From the NCBI GenBank assembly GCA_028554795.2, contig CM068839.1, forward strand, positions 88,371,540 through 88,435,539: a stretch of DNA of 64,000 nucleotides. The letters run 5' to 3'. This stretch comes from Sinohyriopsis cumingii (lineage: Eukaryota > Mollusca > Bivalvia > Unionida > Unionidae). The notes below the pieces were generated by a model. That model did not search any database, was not told where the DNA came from, and saw nothing but the letters and a program-made list of their open reading frames with translations. Positions within the stretch are counted from its first letter, which is position 1. Every line of letters begins with the position of its first letter. Positions 12,990 to 23,992 of the stretch are shown here, in pieces. The position numbers were made by a program, and so were the translations under genes.

Positions 12990-13985
12990 CATGGCCATGA
13001 GTAAATAAATACTTTGACATGGACTACAATGTTATTGAGCTATAGACTTCAATCTAAGTATTACTGAAAATGAATATGTTTACTGGAAAATACGAAATAT
13101 ATACTTTGATACAAGCTTCAACTCACCATTTTAAGCTATCAACAATATACATTGCACTGCTGTTTTTTATATTTAAAAAACTGCGCTGTACTCTAGCACC
13201 ATTAGTGTTCATGGCGGTAATTAACCCTTGTTACATGTCACATGGGATGCGTCTACATTGGTTAAATTAATTATAAATGAATCTACCTGAACAATTGATT
13301 TCATAACTTCATTTCGACTCCTTCTAATTGTATCAGTAAAGAACGTGACCTACCCTACCAACGTATTCGTCAACGGCACTCGTCCCAAGTTTAAGATGTT
13401 AACTTCAATACACCACCACATCTAGACTGATTCTATTGAAAAGAAATAAGTTTGGGGTGTATTCATATACAGTCTTAAGCAACAGTGAAACCACCCACTT
13501 TGAAAGGTTATTTCAAGGCGTCCAATGTGGCGATTGTACTCTGGACTAGACAAAACTATATGTTCATGCAAGCACTGGTATCTACAATCAGTCTGAGTTA
13601 ATGTAAGTTGGGAAGTACAGTCTCATTCTTTTCACAAAGGATCCAAATACGAGGTCAGTTACATCTAGTTTAAAGTAAAGCCTTAAGGGCATTGATGAAG
13701 AAATATGAATATGAGATACAGTAGTGGATCCAATTAAATTATATAACTGTTTGAGAGAGAGAGAGAGAGAGAGAGTACTTTAGTCTTCCCACATTTATAT
13801 TCTTTTGATTGTTGACATCCAACATTCCATCCACATGCGCAAACAAACCGTTATGCAGTTTCAGTTGCTTCCTAAAATGAGTCAATTTGGAAATTCATTT
13901 TTAAATCTACAGTTATAAATATATCATTCAACTGTGCTATAAAACGTTAATTGCAGTATCAGATATTTTATCTGTAATATCGAGT
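12990..13985. other. No gene recognised; (GA)n tract
   Basis: Non-genic sequence containing a (GA)n microsatellite at 13753-13776. Confidence 0.5.
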
Positions 13986-13989
13986 AGAA

Positions 13990-15060
13990 AGTTTCTCTTT
14001 GTCACATAGAAGTTATAGAGATGACCGGACTCACTTTTTATCCAGTCTCTGAGCCTAGCCAAGATTTGTTTTTCTTTTCTAGACATTCCAATAGACGATG
14101 TGATATAACTTCTACATGACTAGTGCAGATAAAACATAAATTAAATGAAATTTTTCCAATGTTCAACACTGTATTTGTTGCCAAACTTTTGTGCAAAATA
14201 TGAGCTTGAAGCCATTTAGTTCTAGAAGTTCTGGTTACCTAGTAAGGAAAAATGCATTCTTATTTAAGTTGTCAAATTCTGTATTCACTTTTGCAATTGA
14301 TGCTGGCTTGTGCGTATTACAGATGAGTTTTGTAAATTCTTGAATGGCCTTTTTCAGCCATTATTATAAATAAACCATGTACATGGGTACTATATATTAG
14401 AGCTGATACATACAAATTTACGACTGACATATTGCTGGGGCATCGATATAGCCCCTGAAATTCTAAGAAATGTACATGGGATCCAAAATTATTACGAAAC
14501 CTTTCAAGGTTGATCCACAAACCATCTTCATTTACAAAGTCATTTATATAGAAATTCCTTTTTCAATCCAGTTTTTACACATTATTGTAGAGTTTCCAAT
14601 AATAATTTTAAAATTGATCTATATTTGTGGACAGTGGGTTCTTCTTTGTTTTCAACGTTAAAATGGTAAACATATACAATTTTATGTGAACTGGGGATTT
14701 GGTAAAACTCATATTAAGGAGGTACTTTTTGATAATGCCAAACGCTTCATGACTGTAGTTTTAGTAAATGGTGTTAGTGATCTTTTTACACAGTGCTGAA
14801 TTAAATTTTTAATTTCCCTGATTTTGTGATCATAGTTTAATTTAACTATATTGTTTATCTCGGTGGAAAGTCTTATGCCAGGATAAATAAATGAGGATGA
14901 ATCCAAATCAAAATGACATTCTGAGCAATATTTAATTTTACTTCCAATCGAGACAGATTTTTTTTTTGCCAGTCAAAGTCATAGGGCCATTCAAAGATTT
15001 GTCCTGTGTACCGTCTGATTTAGGAATATACCTGAGCAGAGATCAAGGTTAGCTGGATTC
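13990..15060 (-). mobile_element. Degenerate L1-like non-LTR retrotransposon (C-terminal RT region)
   Basis: Minus-strand frames, read from high to low coordinate, show the order expected for the C-terminal part of an L1/Tx1-like ORF2. First comes WIGSKI...C..C (14.95-14.9 kb), then YPGIRLSTEI...NYDHKIREIK and KRSLTPFTKTTVMKRLALSK (14.9-14.7 kb). An HFLEFQGLYR block follows near 14.46 kb, then a terminal zinc-finger-like CFIC...SHRLLEC near 14.13 kb. Several stops and frameshifts break it, and the catalytic FADD-type motif is not visible because the fragment starts after it. Family assignment is from memory of L1-like ORF2 proteins. It is dead and 5'-truncated. Confidence 0.7.
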
Positions 15061-15934
15061 ACCTGGTGATAAGAATATAGCATTGATTCTTTCAAACTTT
15101 CAGTCTGAATACCAGTACATCTTCCATCAGATAAATTCGCAGGAGTGATCGTTCAAACCCCGACGGAGAACCAATCATTATTATCAACACATTCTAAATT
15201 TGCATATATATGATTTAAGTGTTTCAAGAGACTGTATATTGTTGAGAAGAATTACCCAGAAACACTTTAAATTCGTGGGGTTGCAATTTTTGTGGGTTTT
15301 CTCCGGTGTGTTAGACCACGAGTATAAAGACACAGAAAAATATCAGCCAAGCTGATATTCAACCCCTCCCCCATATACAACGGTAAGGCATCACCTGTTT
15401 CTTCGTTTTAATGTCACGGCTATCTCTACTGCTGACAATGAGAAAAATACATCGAGATACGTACATGATACTGACCGATAACAACTTTTATTCGAATGCA
15501 AAACTAAGAACGTTATTTGCATGTAGTCAGTTGGCCATCAGCAAGCGTATACATATACATTTAAGCTTGTCACACAAATGTATTATGGTAGCGCGTTCAT
15601 TACAGTGTACAAATGTTAAAAATACTTACAATACAAAAGACACTACTTACGAAATTAGCGATGCCCCTGGCCTAAGGCTATCGCATGTTTTTTTTTTTTT
15701 TTGCAACACTGACCGCCGTTGTTTATCTGGCCTCGGCTCGTCAGATAATAAAAACGTTATTCAATTAATTTTCTCAGGCGGACGACACAAATAAAACGCG
15801 ATAACAATATAGCAGGGTGGTCGAGTATTCAACAGTAGTTTTATGGATCATTGCCATTTCACCAAGTCCGCGTGTACACTGTTGAGGTTGTGTGTAGGTT
15901 TGATAAATTCAGGACGATGAAAATCAAACAAGAC
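15061..15934. other. No gene recognised
   Basis: A plus-strand open frame of 127 codons (15411-15794) runs through a poly-T tract and has no recognisable motif. I do not call it a gene. Confidence 0.4.
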
Positions 15935-16300
15935 AATGGTTATTTATTCATTGATATCTGTAACTAAAACACTTAAATGCATGTCGATCAGGCTTCTGTA
16001 ATGAATACACATTTTATATACTAATATTGATGGCAATTATAAAGAATGGCGTTGTAAATTTGTACGGTTTATATTTCTTCAAAACCTTGTATAATTTATC
16101 TGGTATTACAAACTTCAAGTAACCTTTCTCCCTAAAGTATATACGATTAGGTATGTAATGTAAAACTCGTACTTACGGGTTATGACAGTTTTATCACTAA
16201 AAACAAGTATATATGTATAAAAACTTAGTATAGAGATAACTTTATTTACTCAAATACATATTTCTCTGGATGTGAAGAGTATTTCTTTTAGTGTCAGAAC
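15935..16300. repeat. Dispersed repeat, copies A2 and B2
   Basis: 15935-16115 resembles 10915-11090, and 16138-16300 resembles 12300-12455. The two modules are adjacent here but separated by about 1.2 kb in the other copy. This suggests one old repeat with an internal deletion here, or an insertion in the other copy. Confidence 0.6.
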
Positions 16301-17139
16301 AAAGTTCCTTGTCAGGGATAGAGAAAGCAGCAGAGGAGAGTTTTAGAGAATTTTATGAGTTTTGCTTTATTTGTTTCTTTTTCTTCTTTTAAGTCAGATA
16401 ATTATTGATGTCACTAATATCAAAAGAACTGCATTTTCATGTAGTTGTTTAATCCAAACGCAGTGTGTTATAATGCTTCACTACTCTGAAGTCGGCGTCG
16501 TTTTCTTCATAGGAAAATATGCAGTATTTAAAGTATATACATGTAAAAAGAACACATCTAGTGCTGTCTTAATGTCTCGTCGTTAAGTTTGAAAATGACA
16601 GAATTGGAACTAATTTTCCCAACTTTTAGCGTGTGCCTCGTTGTGTTTTTTTTATAAAAAAAATACAAAACGTCTTGTATTTACTGATTTCAGAATTCGC
16701 AAAATGCACTTTGCCGTTAATCAATATAATTTGTATTAATTAGAGTAAATTTGGTAATAGCAATCATCGCCAACTAGCGCATTATGTAATTCCTCGAACA
16801 CATCCTATAGTACAAGTCACATGGGTCATGTATGGTCATTTTCTCATTTTAAATTAAATATAAATTGTTCTTTCAAAATTTAACACTAATTTTCTTTAAC
16901 CCAATTCTACTCAGTCTTGATTATTGATTCCTCTGCACCTCAATTGTCATCAAGAAACTTCCAGGCATATTATTATTATTATTATTATAAAAACCACTGT
17001 TCGTTCTGGAGTTTTGCCAGAGTTCAATTTGCTTCAGCGTTGTGCGTTATAACCGATTAGTGGGAAAACATTTCAAAAGAAACGCGTATTTATTTACAAT
17101 CTCTAATTCTAAGCCTTTCTGAAGGAATAAAGTATCATC
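16301..17139. other. No gene recognised
   Basis: AT-rich sequence with an (ATT)n tract at about 16969-16987. Confidence 0.45.
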
Positions 17140-18130
17140 TGCTATCCTTCCTATGGAAATCCTTAAAAAAAAAATTTTTTTTTTTTGTATTGTGTTTAAG
17201 GTGACACTTGTTGTGGTACGCACTCAGAACACGTTAGCCCTGTTCACATTTTTTTTTGATCCAAAAATTATTACTAGATCATCTGCTTATAAAATTTTAA
17301 ACAGTTGTAGCTTACCCAAGTCAGCTCCTTGTGCACCACTGGTAATAAATTCTCCTTCCATTTGATTAATAAACCTGCAAAATAAGAAGTGCGACAAACA
17401 TTCCCTTTGGCGCAAACCTGTTACAAAAATAAAATCTCCTACATGATAGCATTGAATCCCATTTTACTCCTGACACTTTCTTACATTAAATACATAATAT
17501 TAAATATTTTAAATCTTATTCCTAACTTAGTAATTAATGCCATACAATATCGATTTTAATAGAATCAAATGCTTTAGTCAAATCAACAAAACAATATTTA
17601 ATAATATAATCTGAACATAATGTGTTATTAATCCATTTAATGTAATCATGTTATCAGTACTGGAAATGTTTTTCCAAAAACCAGACAGGGAATCAACATA
17701 AACCTAATCATCAATTAACGAGCCTACGATTCGTTTTTACAATCGTAGTGAACAATTGACTCATGACACTTTAAAGAGTGACAGCTCTGAATCTTCTAAG
17801 TTATTTATAGAAACTTTCTTGTGGACAGGTATAACTTTACCCTCATACCAAATCTCTGGAAAGCATCGAGTTCTGAAAAAAGTCTTTTTAAGAGTTTTTT
17901 TGCTGTTGGTACACTTAAAAAGACTTTAAAGTCATTTATTGATTTAGCTGGTATATGCTTAGTAATACATCCCCTCAAAAGTTGCCAGTTATTCTTAACA
18001 TTCCTCTTCGAGCTCCCATTAATATATTCTTTCTGCCAACTAAAACTCATCTCCATTATACCCAAATATATGGCTTATATGACGAGCCATATCGATCAAA
18101 CGAACTCGAATGTGTACGCTAAATAGATTT
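17140..18130 (-). mobile_element. Degenerate non-LTR retrotransposon reverse transcriptase
   Basis: Read on the minus strand from 18.1 to 17.15 kb, the reverse-transcriptase blocks appear in order. They are GYEGKVIPVHKK (about 17.85 kb), FRAVTL and QLFTTIVK (17.77 kb), SGFWKNISSTDNMITLN (17.67 kb), then motif A YCFVDLTKAFDS (17.6 kb). Next come GLRQRECLSHFLF (about 17.42 kb), EEF-like ITSGAQGADLG (17.33 kb) and motif C, where the residue before ADDLVI is now a TAA stop. Stops and frameshifts occur throughout. This is a different family from the L1-like fragment at 14-15 kb. It is inactive. Confidence 0.75.
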
Positions 18131-19497
18131 AATAATAGATTTAATAGTTACTGACAATAATATTATACATTTTTTTCAGTATTTTATCGAAGTTCAAGCT
18201 GACTGATGAGGAAATTACTTTATTAGTAAATTCATTAATTACATCAGGTTTCTATTTATATTTTGAGTCGAAAGTGCTAGTGTATTTCCCATAAATATTA
18301 ATATTACAAAAATAAGTATTTACTTAGATACGAAACTATTTTGACTCGTAAAAGATCGTAATGGCTCTACCTGGTGTAAAGTAATAAATGCAGATGTATT
18401 CAATGTCTGTCACGTTCTTTATTCTCCAAGCAGCTTTTGTTCTCGTTTATAAATGAAGTTTTGCTCGTAAAAAATAACTTCAAAATAAGCAATCAATAGA
18501 TTAGTCCTGCTTTATCAAGGTCCATAGCAATCAGGTCTCTCCGACTTCCTACTTTGTCAAATGTGCAGTTAGATCACTTTATATGCATTGGCTTAAGGGT
18601 AATTGTTTTCAGGTAAGCCGAGATCTGATCTGAATGTACATCTACGCTGTCATTCAGTTGATTAAACTGACCAATCACCTGTAAAAAATACTACCCATGA
18701 TTCATCATTGTAAAAAGTCGTTAGCAGATAAATTTAGTAGCTGCAACTTATGCGTACATGTGGCTGTTACAATCTTTGTCACAACGCTGCTATGCTTTAT
18801 GTGAGACATCAGACTTTATCCGCGAAGCATCGTGAAAACATCAATGATTTTTAGCAATTTTTAAACAGTGAGCAACGGGGAGACAAGTCCTATACAGAGT
18901 TCACATAAGCTATCAGAAATATGTCAACAATAACATCCAGGAGTGATCGGTGACAACTTGACTGCATGTTAACCTATAATTTTTGAACGTAAGCTAAAAC
19001 GCCGCCTCCATTAACTTACATACATTCCAACATACTTGAGCCCTTTCAAACATTAGAATGTGTTTACTTCTTTCTTTGAGGCCAATAACATTGACATTCC
19101 AATACAAAGCTATACTCATTGTCTAGCACGTTGCAAAACTTACAAAAGCTTGTATTACAAGGATTGTGTCTATCTACTGTATGTGCGATAGGACTTACAG
19201 TTCACGTGTTTTGTCAACACTTTTATCGTTAAAAAGGATAAAAACCTTTTCAGCTATTTATGACATTGGTAGACTTGGCGATAAATACAATGCATATCGA
19301 TTATGAGGAAGCAAGAATGAAAACGGGAAGATGCTATTAAAGAAGAATTTAAAAAAAAAAAGATTTTATTAATAGGTATACTGAAAAAGCAGACAGAATT
19401 TAGAATTGTTAAATAAAATATATTTGAATAGAGTATGCAGGAATCCGGAATAAACAGAATAAAGGAATCTGATGTAAAAAAAACCCCATCCCAAAAC

Positions 19498-19532
<35 letters not shown>

Positions 19533-20219
19533 CAACAACAACAAACAATTAAATAGCAGAGATTATACAGTGGTTACTTCAGATTATACCAGGATCTCTT
19601 TACATTGCAAATGAAATTTTTGAGAATGTATAGAGCGTATAAAAATGAGAAAAGATTATTATATAAAGAGCATGTAAACTACACCCCACCCCCACCCCCA
19701 ACCCCCAAACAAACTAAAACCCGAGTTCATTTCCTAGCAAGACATTTTTAGGAAACGAAATATCAATTTTATTTTTATTTCCTTGCATCATTCATAATAT
19801 ATTTAGGATTACAATATCTAAAACAGGCCAAATGATATTAAATAATCAACCTGAGACTAGAGAAGATTCAAATAGAGAGAGAACAATAACAGTACATATT
19901 AATTATGTGTAGATGTAAGCAATTCCTGGCCAAACGAATACCAGAGAGATTAACAAGATATAATAATTAACAGAAGACATGTAACAATTCTGACAGTATG
20001 ATAATTAGTTTATTTTATATCTTTTCATACAACAACACGGGAGACCCCTGCCACTTTATTTTTAAAAACCTTATTGTGTTAAACTTGATAAAATTAGAGT
20101 CAGTCTCATGCGCATTTTCAAGGTGCAAAATGGAAATAAAAGAGTCAGCGATAAATTAAATAATCAACTTTTAAATGGATTCTTGGGGATTCATCACGAA
20201 TGCGAAGATGCAAAAGTAG
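18131..20219. other. No gene recognised; (GAT)n tract
   Basis: AT-rich non-genic sequence. A (GAT)n microsatellite lies at 19498-19531 and a C-rich tract at about 19683-19708. Confidence 0.45.
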
Positions 20220-20660
20220 TATAGGGGGGCGAGTGAGGGACAATTGTACTTTAATGTTAAAACAGAGGGGCTGTAATCGGCAAACAATGGAACTTTAACA
20301 TGGGTGGGACTTTCTAGGGGCAATGGGAATTTAACATAGGGATGAATGGCTACTATGTTTTGGGAACGTCTATGGACAGTACGAATTTAACATGGGTGAC
20401 GTCACGGTACTGGACACTGGGGAAACAGTGCCAACAATGTTGCAAGTGGCTGACCTCAACTGGGTAGAGCAACGAGGAACAGTGTTGCAAGTGGCTGACC
20501 TGAATACGCGCTACTCTAGGGACAAGGGGTAAACACAATACAGGCTTAGACATAGAGATATGTTTAGAGACATGTACAGAGACATAGACATATACATAGA
20601 CAAAGATATACATAGATTTATATACATAAATCTACCAAACAAACAAATATACAACCGACT
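20220..20660. repeat. Low-copy internal repeats at the left end of the virus-like island
   Basis: AATTTAACAT or CTTTAACATGGGTG blocks recur four times between 20250 and 20395. GTTGCAAGTGGCTGACCT occurs twice (about 20437 and 20486). A degenerate GACATAGA repeat runs through 20545-20610. This lies just beyond the last minus-strand gene and could be the decayed end of the element, but I found no matching terminal inverted repeat. Confidence 0.6.
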
Positions 20661-20708
20661 AAAATATTTAGGCAAAAGAGAATAGACATCTTGTCGAGAC
20701 ATATGAGT

Positions 20709-20724
20709 GGCTCTGAAAAGGGCC
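20709..20724 (-). terminator. Histone-mRNA-type 3' stem-loop (copy 4)
   Basis: The minus strand reads GGCCCTTTTCAGAGCC, preceded by CCAAA and followed by ACTCA. The animal replication-dependent histone 3' stem-loop is GGCTCTTTTCAGAGCC (or GGCCCTTTTCAGGGCC) with CCAAA before and ACCA-like sequence after. One stem pair is mismatched (C opposite A, one transition away from pairing), and the loop is the standard TTTC. It sits at the 3' side of the gene at 20.7-21.33 kb. Low-complexity DNA follows. Confidence 0.6.
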
Positions 20725-20726
20725 TT

Positions 20727-21330
20727 TGGGTTCTTCTTCTTCTTCCTCCAGTTCTTTAACCATCTCCTCAATTTCTCTATTCCTTTCTTCTTCTTCTTCT
20801 TCTTTTCACCCTCTGGTATCCAGTCAGGATGTCCCATGGCTCTGAATTTTTCCTGCACCTTTATCCAATTTTCATTGAGTCTGTCAAATGCCGATTTTAT
20901 CTGTCTTTTTTCATTCGCCGTTCTCTCCTGAGTCCAGGTAGCTTTTATCTTCTTCACCTTCCCTTTCGTCCAATTTTTAAAAATTTGTTCTGCATTACTT
21001 AATTTTTCTAATCCCATTTCACACTCCTGAGTGACAAGTAAGACCAAGCTTTTAAATTCTCTATAAACACTTTACTTTTATCACACTATCTACAGCCTCC
21101 TTAAATTTACTCACGTTAACATACTCAGACTTAATGAATCCTCTCAACTTCTCCACTTCCTCCTCTACGACGTCTTTGACCAGATCTCGGACTGCTTTTA
21201 GACTCGTCACTTGACTAGTCACAAAGTTGAGGGTAACTGTATACCTCCATTCATCTGCAATCCTTTCTAGCATATACGTTACATCCATCATCCAATACCA
21301 ACCGTCTTTTAAATCATTAACCAAATTCAT
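20727..21330 (-). pseudogene. Unrecognised basic/coiled-coil protein, frameshifted
   Basis: The ATG at 21330 opens an 89-codon frame containing EWRYTVTLNF and ending KVKCL. A second minus frame takes over at about 21070 without a gap, running through LSNAEQIFKNWTKGKVKKI and KSAFDRLNENWIKVQEKF into a lysine-rich tract and a histone-type stem-loop. A single-nucleotide frameshift near 21070 is the simplest reading, giving about 200 residues, helical and highly charged. There is no catalytic motif. A CAGTCTGGC initiator-like element lies about 31 bp upstream of the ATG. I do not recognise the protein. By position it is one of the accessory genes of the Polinton-like island. Confidence 0.45.
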
Positions 21331-21360
21331 TTTTAACGTGTTGACTGGTCAACAAAGGTA

Positions 21361-21369
21361 GCCAGACTG
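21361..21369 (-). promoter_or_regulatory. Initiator-like element (CAGTCTGGC)
   Basis: The minus strand carries the same CAGTCTGGCTA string found in the two TATA modules at 22.65 and 23.66 kb, here about 31 bp before an ATG. No TATA box is present at the matching distance. It is suggestive only. Confidence 0.35.
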
Positions 21370-21682
21370 TTAGTTAGTTAGTCGAGACCAATAATGTGTT
21401 AGCCACCTGTGCAATTAGATCAAATCCAGCAAGTCTAAAAATAATCCTACTTCTTAATAAATTTATCTAATTCTATTACATAGTGTACGTAATAAAAATG
21501 CTTTAATTTTCCTATTTAACTAATATGTCTAAAAGACAAAATAAAAAGTTTGGTCACTGTTAGGTCATAGAAGGTTTTAAGTTTTGATGTGGCAATCCAA
21601 TGGATCAAGTTTGTGTGAACATAGTTTTATCAAAGAGGGATACCAAGCCAAAATGGTTCCCTAAAGAAAAGAGGCAATTTGT

Positions 21683-21698
21683 AGCCCTGAGAAGGGCT
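21683..21698 (-). terminator. Histone-mRNA-type 3' stem-loop (copy 1)
   Basis: The minus strand reads AGCCCTTCTCAGGGCT with an ACAAA-like leader and a trailing ACAAA. All six stem pairs form and the loop is TCTC. It differs from the invertebrate histone consensus GGCCCTTTTCAGGGCC at the outer pair and one loop base. It begins 8 bp after the stop codon of the ORF ending at 21706, which is the position expected for a 3' processing signal. Confidence 0.6.
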
Positions 21699-21705
21699 TT
21701 TGTTT

Positions 21706-22161
21706 TTATGTCCACAACCAGAAGGTGTCCCTGTGGTTCTCAAAAACAGGAGTGTGTTTATCATCATATTCTTCTGTGGGAAATGCCTCATACCCACGGA
21801 TAATTGACAACGCAGTGGCGAGTTTCACAAGGGTGGTAAGCGGGCAATTCTCATAGGCTTTCGGATAGTTCCTTAGTGTAAGTTGAGCAAATTGCCATTG
21901 TTGTGTGTTGGGCTGCTTCATTGGTTGCAGAGATCTCCATGCCATGTACTTGATGGAACTGATGAAATTTTTGGCCTTTTTGGTGTCATTTAGAGTATGT
22001 TGATAACCCAACCTCGTGGCGCATTGCTCGACCGTATCTTTTTCTCCGTTCTTATCCTTCCCTCATTCCGCTCCTACCGTATGTTTTGCTGAGCGCTTTT
22101 CTAGTTTAGTTTGTAGTGGTTTCTCAGTCATGGTGGTAGCTTCCCTTGTGGATATGTCCAT
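21706..22161 (-). pseudogene. Unrecognised protein of the virus-like island, one in-frame stop
   Basis: A single minus-strand frame runs from the ATG at 22161 (MDISTREATT) to the stop at 21706 (FWLWT), about 150 codons, broken by one TGA at about 22067. Downstream of the stop it contains LGYQHTLNDTKKAKNFISSIKY and ALSIIRGYEAFP. There is no recognisable domain. It follows the gene at 22228-22602 closely, and both probably share the promoter module at 22.65 kb. The histone-type stem-loop lies 8 bp after its stop. Confidence 0.45.
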
Positions 22162-22227
22162 CTGTGTTACAGCGTCCTTCCTTTTTAGGGCTACTGAACG
22201 TTGGTCTGGGTGGAAATAGATGTAGTT

Positions 22228-22602
22228 CTAAAGCATTTGGGGCGCCTTTACCGGGTGTTGGTGGCCTTGTATACCGCCTAAGTTAGAAGCCGGAGTAATG
22301 GAGTGGCTAGCCGCCTCGTTGTGGGCAGGTTTCCTTCTCTGATTACTTTTCATATTGCTTTTCTTTCTTTTGACAATGCAATAGTCTTCCTCTCCGATAT
22401 TAAGGTCTGCACCCTCAATGTTAGAGTCCCAGACTAATAATAGTGTTGTTCTTCTTGCTCCAGCTCTCAGACTCCAATTTGAAGCTAGAGATAAACCAAT
22501 AGCCTTAATGGCCCTTAGTGATGGAGTGGGTATTACTGCGATAGCTGGTAGCCATCTTGGAGTCACGCCTTGCACGCTTTGTGTCGCAGTATTGACTTCC
22601 AT
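22228..22602 (-). CDS. Unrecognised small protein of the virus-like island
   Basis: Open frame of 124 codons from the ATG at 22602, beginning MEVNTATQSVQGV, with a basic segment (CIVKRKKSNMKSNQRRKP) near the C terminus. The start was chosen because it is the first ATG, about 42 bp downstream of a TATA/initiator module. No domain is recognised. It is among the few frames of the island without an internal stop, though whether it is still expressed is unknown. Confidence 0.4.
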   Translation of the reverse strand: MEVNTATQSVQGVTPRWLPAIAVIPTPSLRAIKAIGLSLASNWSLRAGARRTTLLLVWDSNIEGADLNIGEEDYCIVKRKKSNMKSNQRRKPAHNEAASHSITPASNLGGIQGHQHPVKAPQML

Positions 22603-22631
22603 CACTGTTGCTTCTAGCTCGATCAATGTGA

Positions 22632-22694
22632 ATATAGCCAGACTGACGAACGAAAGACTTTATATACCTCAAGCACGGACGTGAAGGAAAATAC
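22632..22694 (-). promoter_or_regulatory. TATA plus initiator promoter module, copy 1
   Basis: The minus strand shows CCTTCACGTCCGTGC, then TATATAAAG (22658-22666), then CGTTCGTCAGTCTGGCTAT, with TCAGTC at 22641-22646. About 60 bp are nearly identical to 23646-23707. TCAGTC fits the animal initiator consensus. The TATA-to-initiator spacing is identical in both copies but slightly shorter than canonical. ATG 22602 follows about 40 bp later. Confidence 0.6.
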
Positions 22695-22865
22695 ACATAT
22701 TATATGCCAAACAACCCACAGAGATAACAATGATAACCTAAAATAAAACTATTTTGCATATTTTTCACACTATTACCAACAAATGGTCTCCTATGAACAC
22801 ATAGCATAGAAGGGAATATTTTAACAAGACATCAACAAACCCTCACCTACAATTACCATGTCATT

Positions 22866-22918
22866 CCAAACACACACACACAAACACACACACACAAAAA
22901 CACTCACACACACACACT
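22866..22918. repeat. (CA)n microsatellite
   Basis: An interrupted (CA)n run between two transcription units of the island. A shorter (AC)n tract sits at the equivalent place of the next unit (about 23837-23853). Confidence 0.9.
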
Positions 22919-23065
22919 ATACACCAGCAAAGGGAGTCGGTGTTTATAGTCACACTACTCCGCTTTCAGACAAAACAAACACTCATGAGAGTAGGGACAA
23001 GGGTTTTGTTAACACTAACATATGATTAGCAACTTGATTAGTCTCTCTTTTCTAGAGATCTGGTT

Positions 23066-23081
23066 AGCCATGAGAAGGGTT
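23066..23081 (-). terminator. Histone-type 3' stem-loop (copy 2, degraded)
   Basis: The minus strand reads AACCCTTCTCATGGCT, with four of six stem pairs and a TCTC loop. It lies about 45 bp after the stop of the ORF ending at 23126. Downstream comes a purine-rich TCTAGAAAAGAGAGA, at a place comparable to the histone downstream element. The same purine-rich string follows copy 3. Confidence 0.45.
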
Positions 23082-23125
23082 GTTTTGTTTTAAAACTCCC
23101 AATACACCTGGCTAATGCCTACACC

Positions 23126-23596
23126 TCAAAGGTCAGGCCCCCTCACACAATGCCTACACCAGTCTTGCTCCCGATTTATGTGTGTGGCTAGGAGTGAAGA
23201 GGCAGCTTGATTGGCTTCACTATCACATTCCACAGTTTGTGAGATAGTGAAGACCTCTCTACTTCGTCTATTCCAGACCCATGGATATTGAGGTCTCTGT
23301 GGCTCCCACTCTTGTGTTTGCCTCTTCAATCCCTCATCCTAAGTTTCAATGTGAGGGACCAGGGGTCTTGGTTGTAGTAGTAGCTGTGGTGTTTGACGCT
23401 GTTTAGGTGTCCTCACCATTGGTTTGACGTCACAGTTCTGTTTAAGCATCAGGTGAGGCAGGATTGTTTCTTTCTTCTCGTATTCTTTCTTTTTCTTCTC
23501 CTCCTCTTCTTCAATCCTGGCACTTTCTTCTATTTCCTCCATGGTCAGCTCATCCGGTAGGCGACGGACATAGTCCAGGTACATTTGAAGTTTCAA
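23126..23596 (-). pseudogene. Unrecognised Glu/Lys-rich protein, one in-frame TAG
   Basis: One frame of about 157 codons from the ATG at 23596 (MKLQMYLDYVRRLPDEL), broken only by a TAG at about 23336-23338. The N-terminal part is a charged helix (EEIEESARIEEEEEKKKKE), likely coiled coil. The C-terminal part after the stop is not low complexity (PQYPWVWNRRSREVF). It lies 60 bp downstream of a TATA/initiator module and 45 bp upstream of a stem-loop, so the unit is complete apart from the stop. The function is unknown. Confidence 0.5.
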
Positions 23597-23645
23597 CAGT
23601 TTGGGAATTCTGCTTATCTTCTTAGATCTCGATCAGTGAGTGGTG

Positions 23646-23707
23646 GATAGCCAGACTGACGAACGCCCCGCTTTATATATCTGAGGCACGGACGTGAAGG
23701 AAAAAAC
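23646..23707 (-). promoter_or_regulatory. TATA plus initiator promoter module, copy 2
   Basis: The minus strand has CCTTCACGTCCGTGCCTC, TATATAAAG (23671-23679), CGTTCGTCAGTCTGGCTAT, with TCAGTC at 23654-23659. It is near-identical to the module at 22.65 kb although the downstream coding sequences differ, which argues that the promoter itself was conserved or copied. The ATG at 23596 follows about 60 bp later. Confidence 0.6.
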
Positions 23708-23992
23708 CATATAGACAAAACTAACGATACACACACCATAACCAAACCATGGACCGCAGGCCTAAAAGAAACATTCACTTCCACTTTTTCATACAAACTC
23801 ACTCTACTAAACCAAATTCATACAACCCTAAAATAAACACACACACACACACTCCTAAAATTCAAGGAAACGAAGTGAGTGTTTAATAGACACACTTCTA
23901 TCTCTTGACTTACAAACACACTCAAAGATCAACACACAAATACAGATACATTTGGCAATAAAGTACTATCTCTTTTCTAGAGATATGTTTGA

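Noticed and set aside
12768..13004. ORFs with IYIYIY repeats on both strands
   Set aside because: Translations of the (TA)n-(TG)n microsatellite.
23041..23060. The TCTAGAAAAGAGA palindrome-like string as an independent terminator hairpin
   Set aside because: It can form a short stem, but its constant place just after the histone-type hairpins fits a downstream element better. It is reported there instead.
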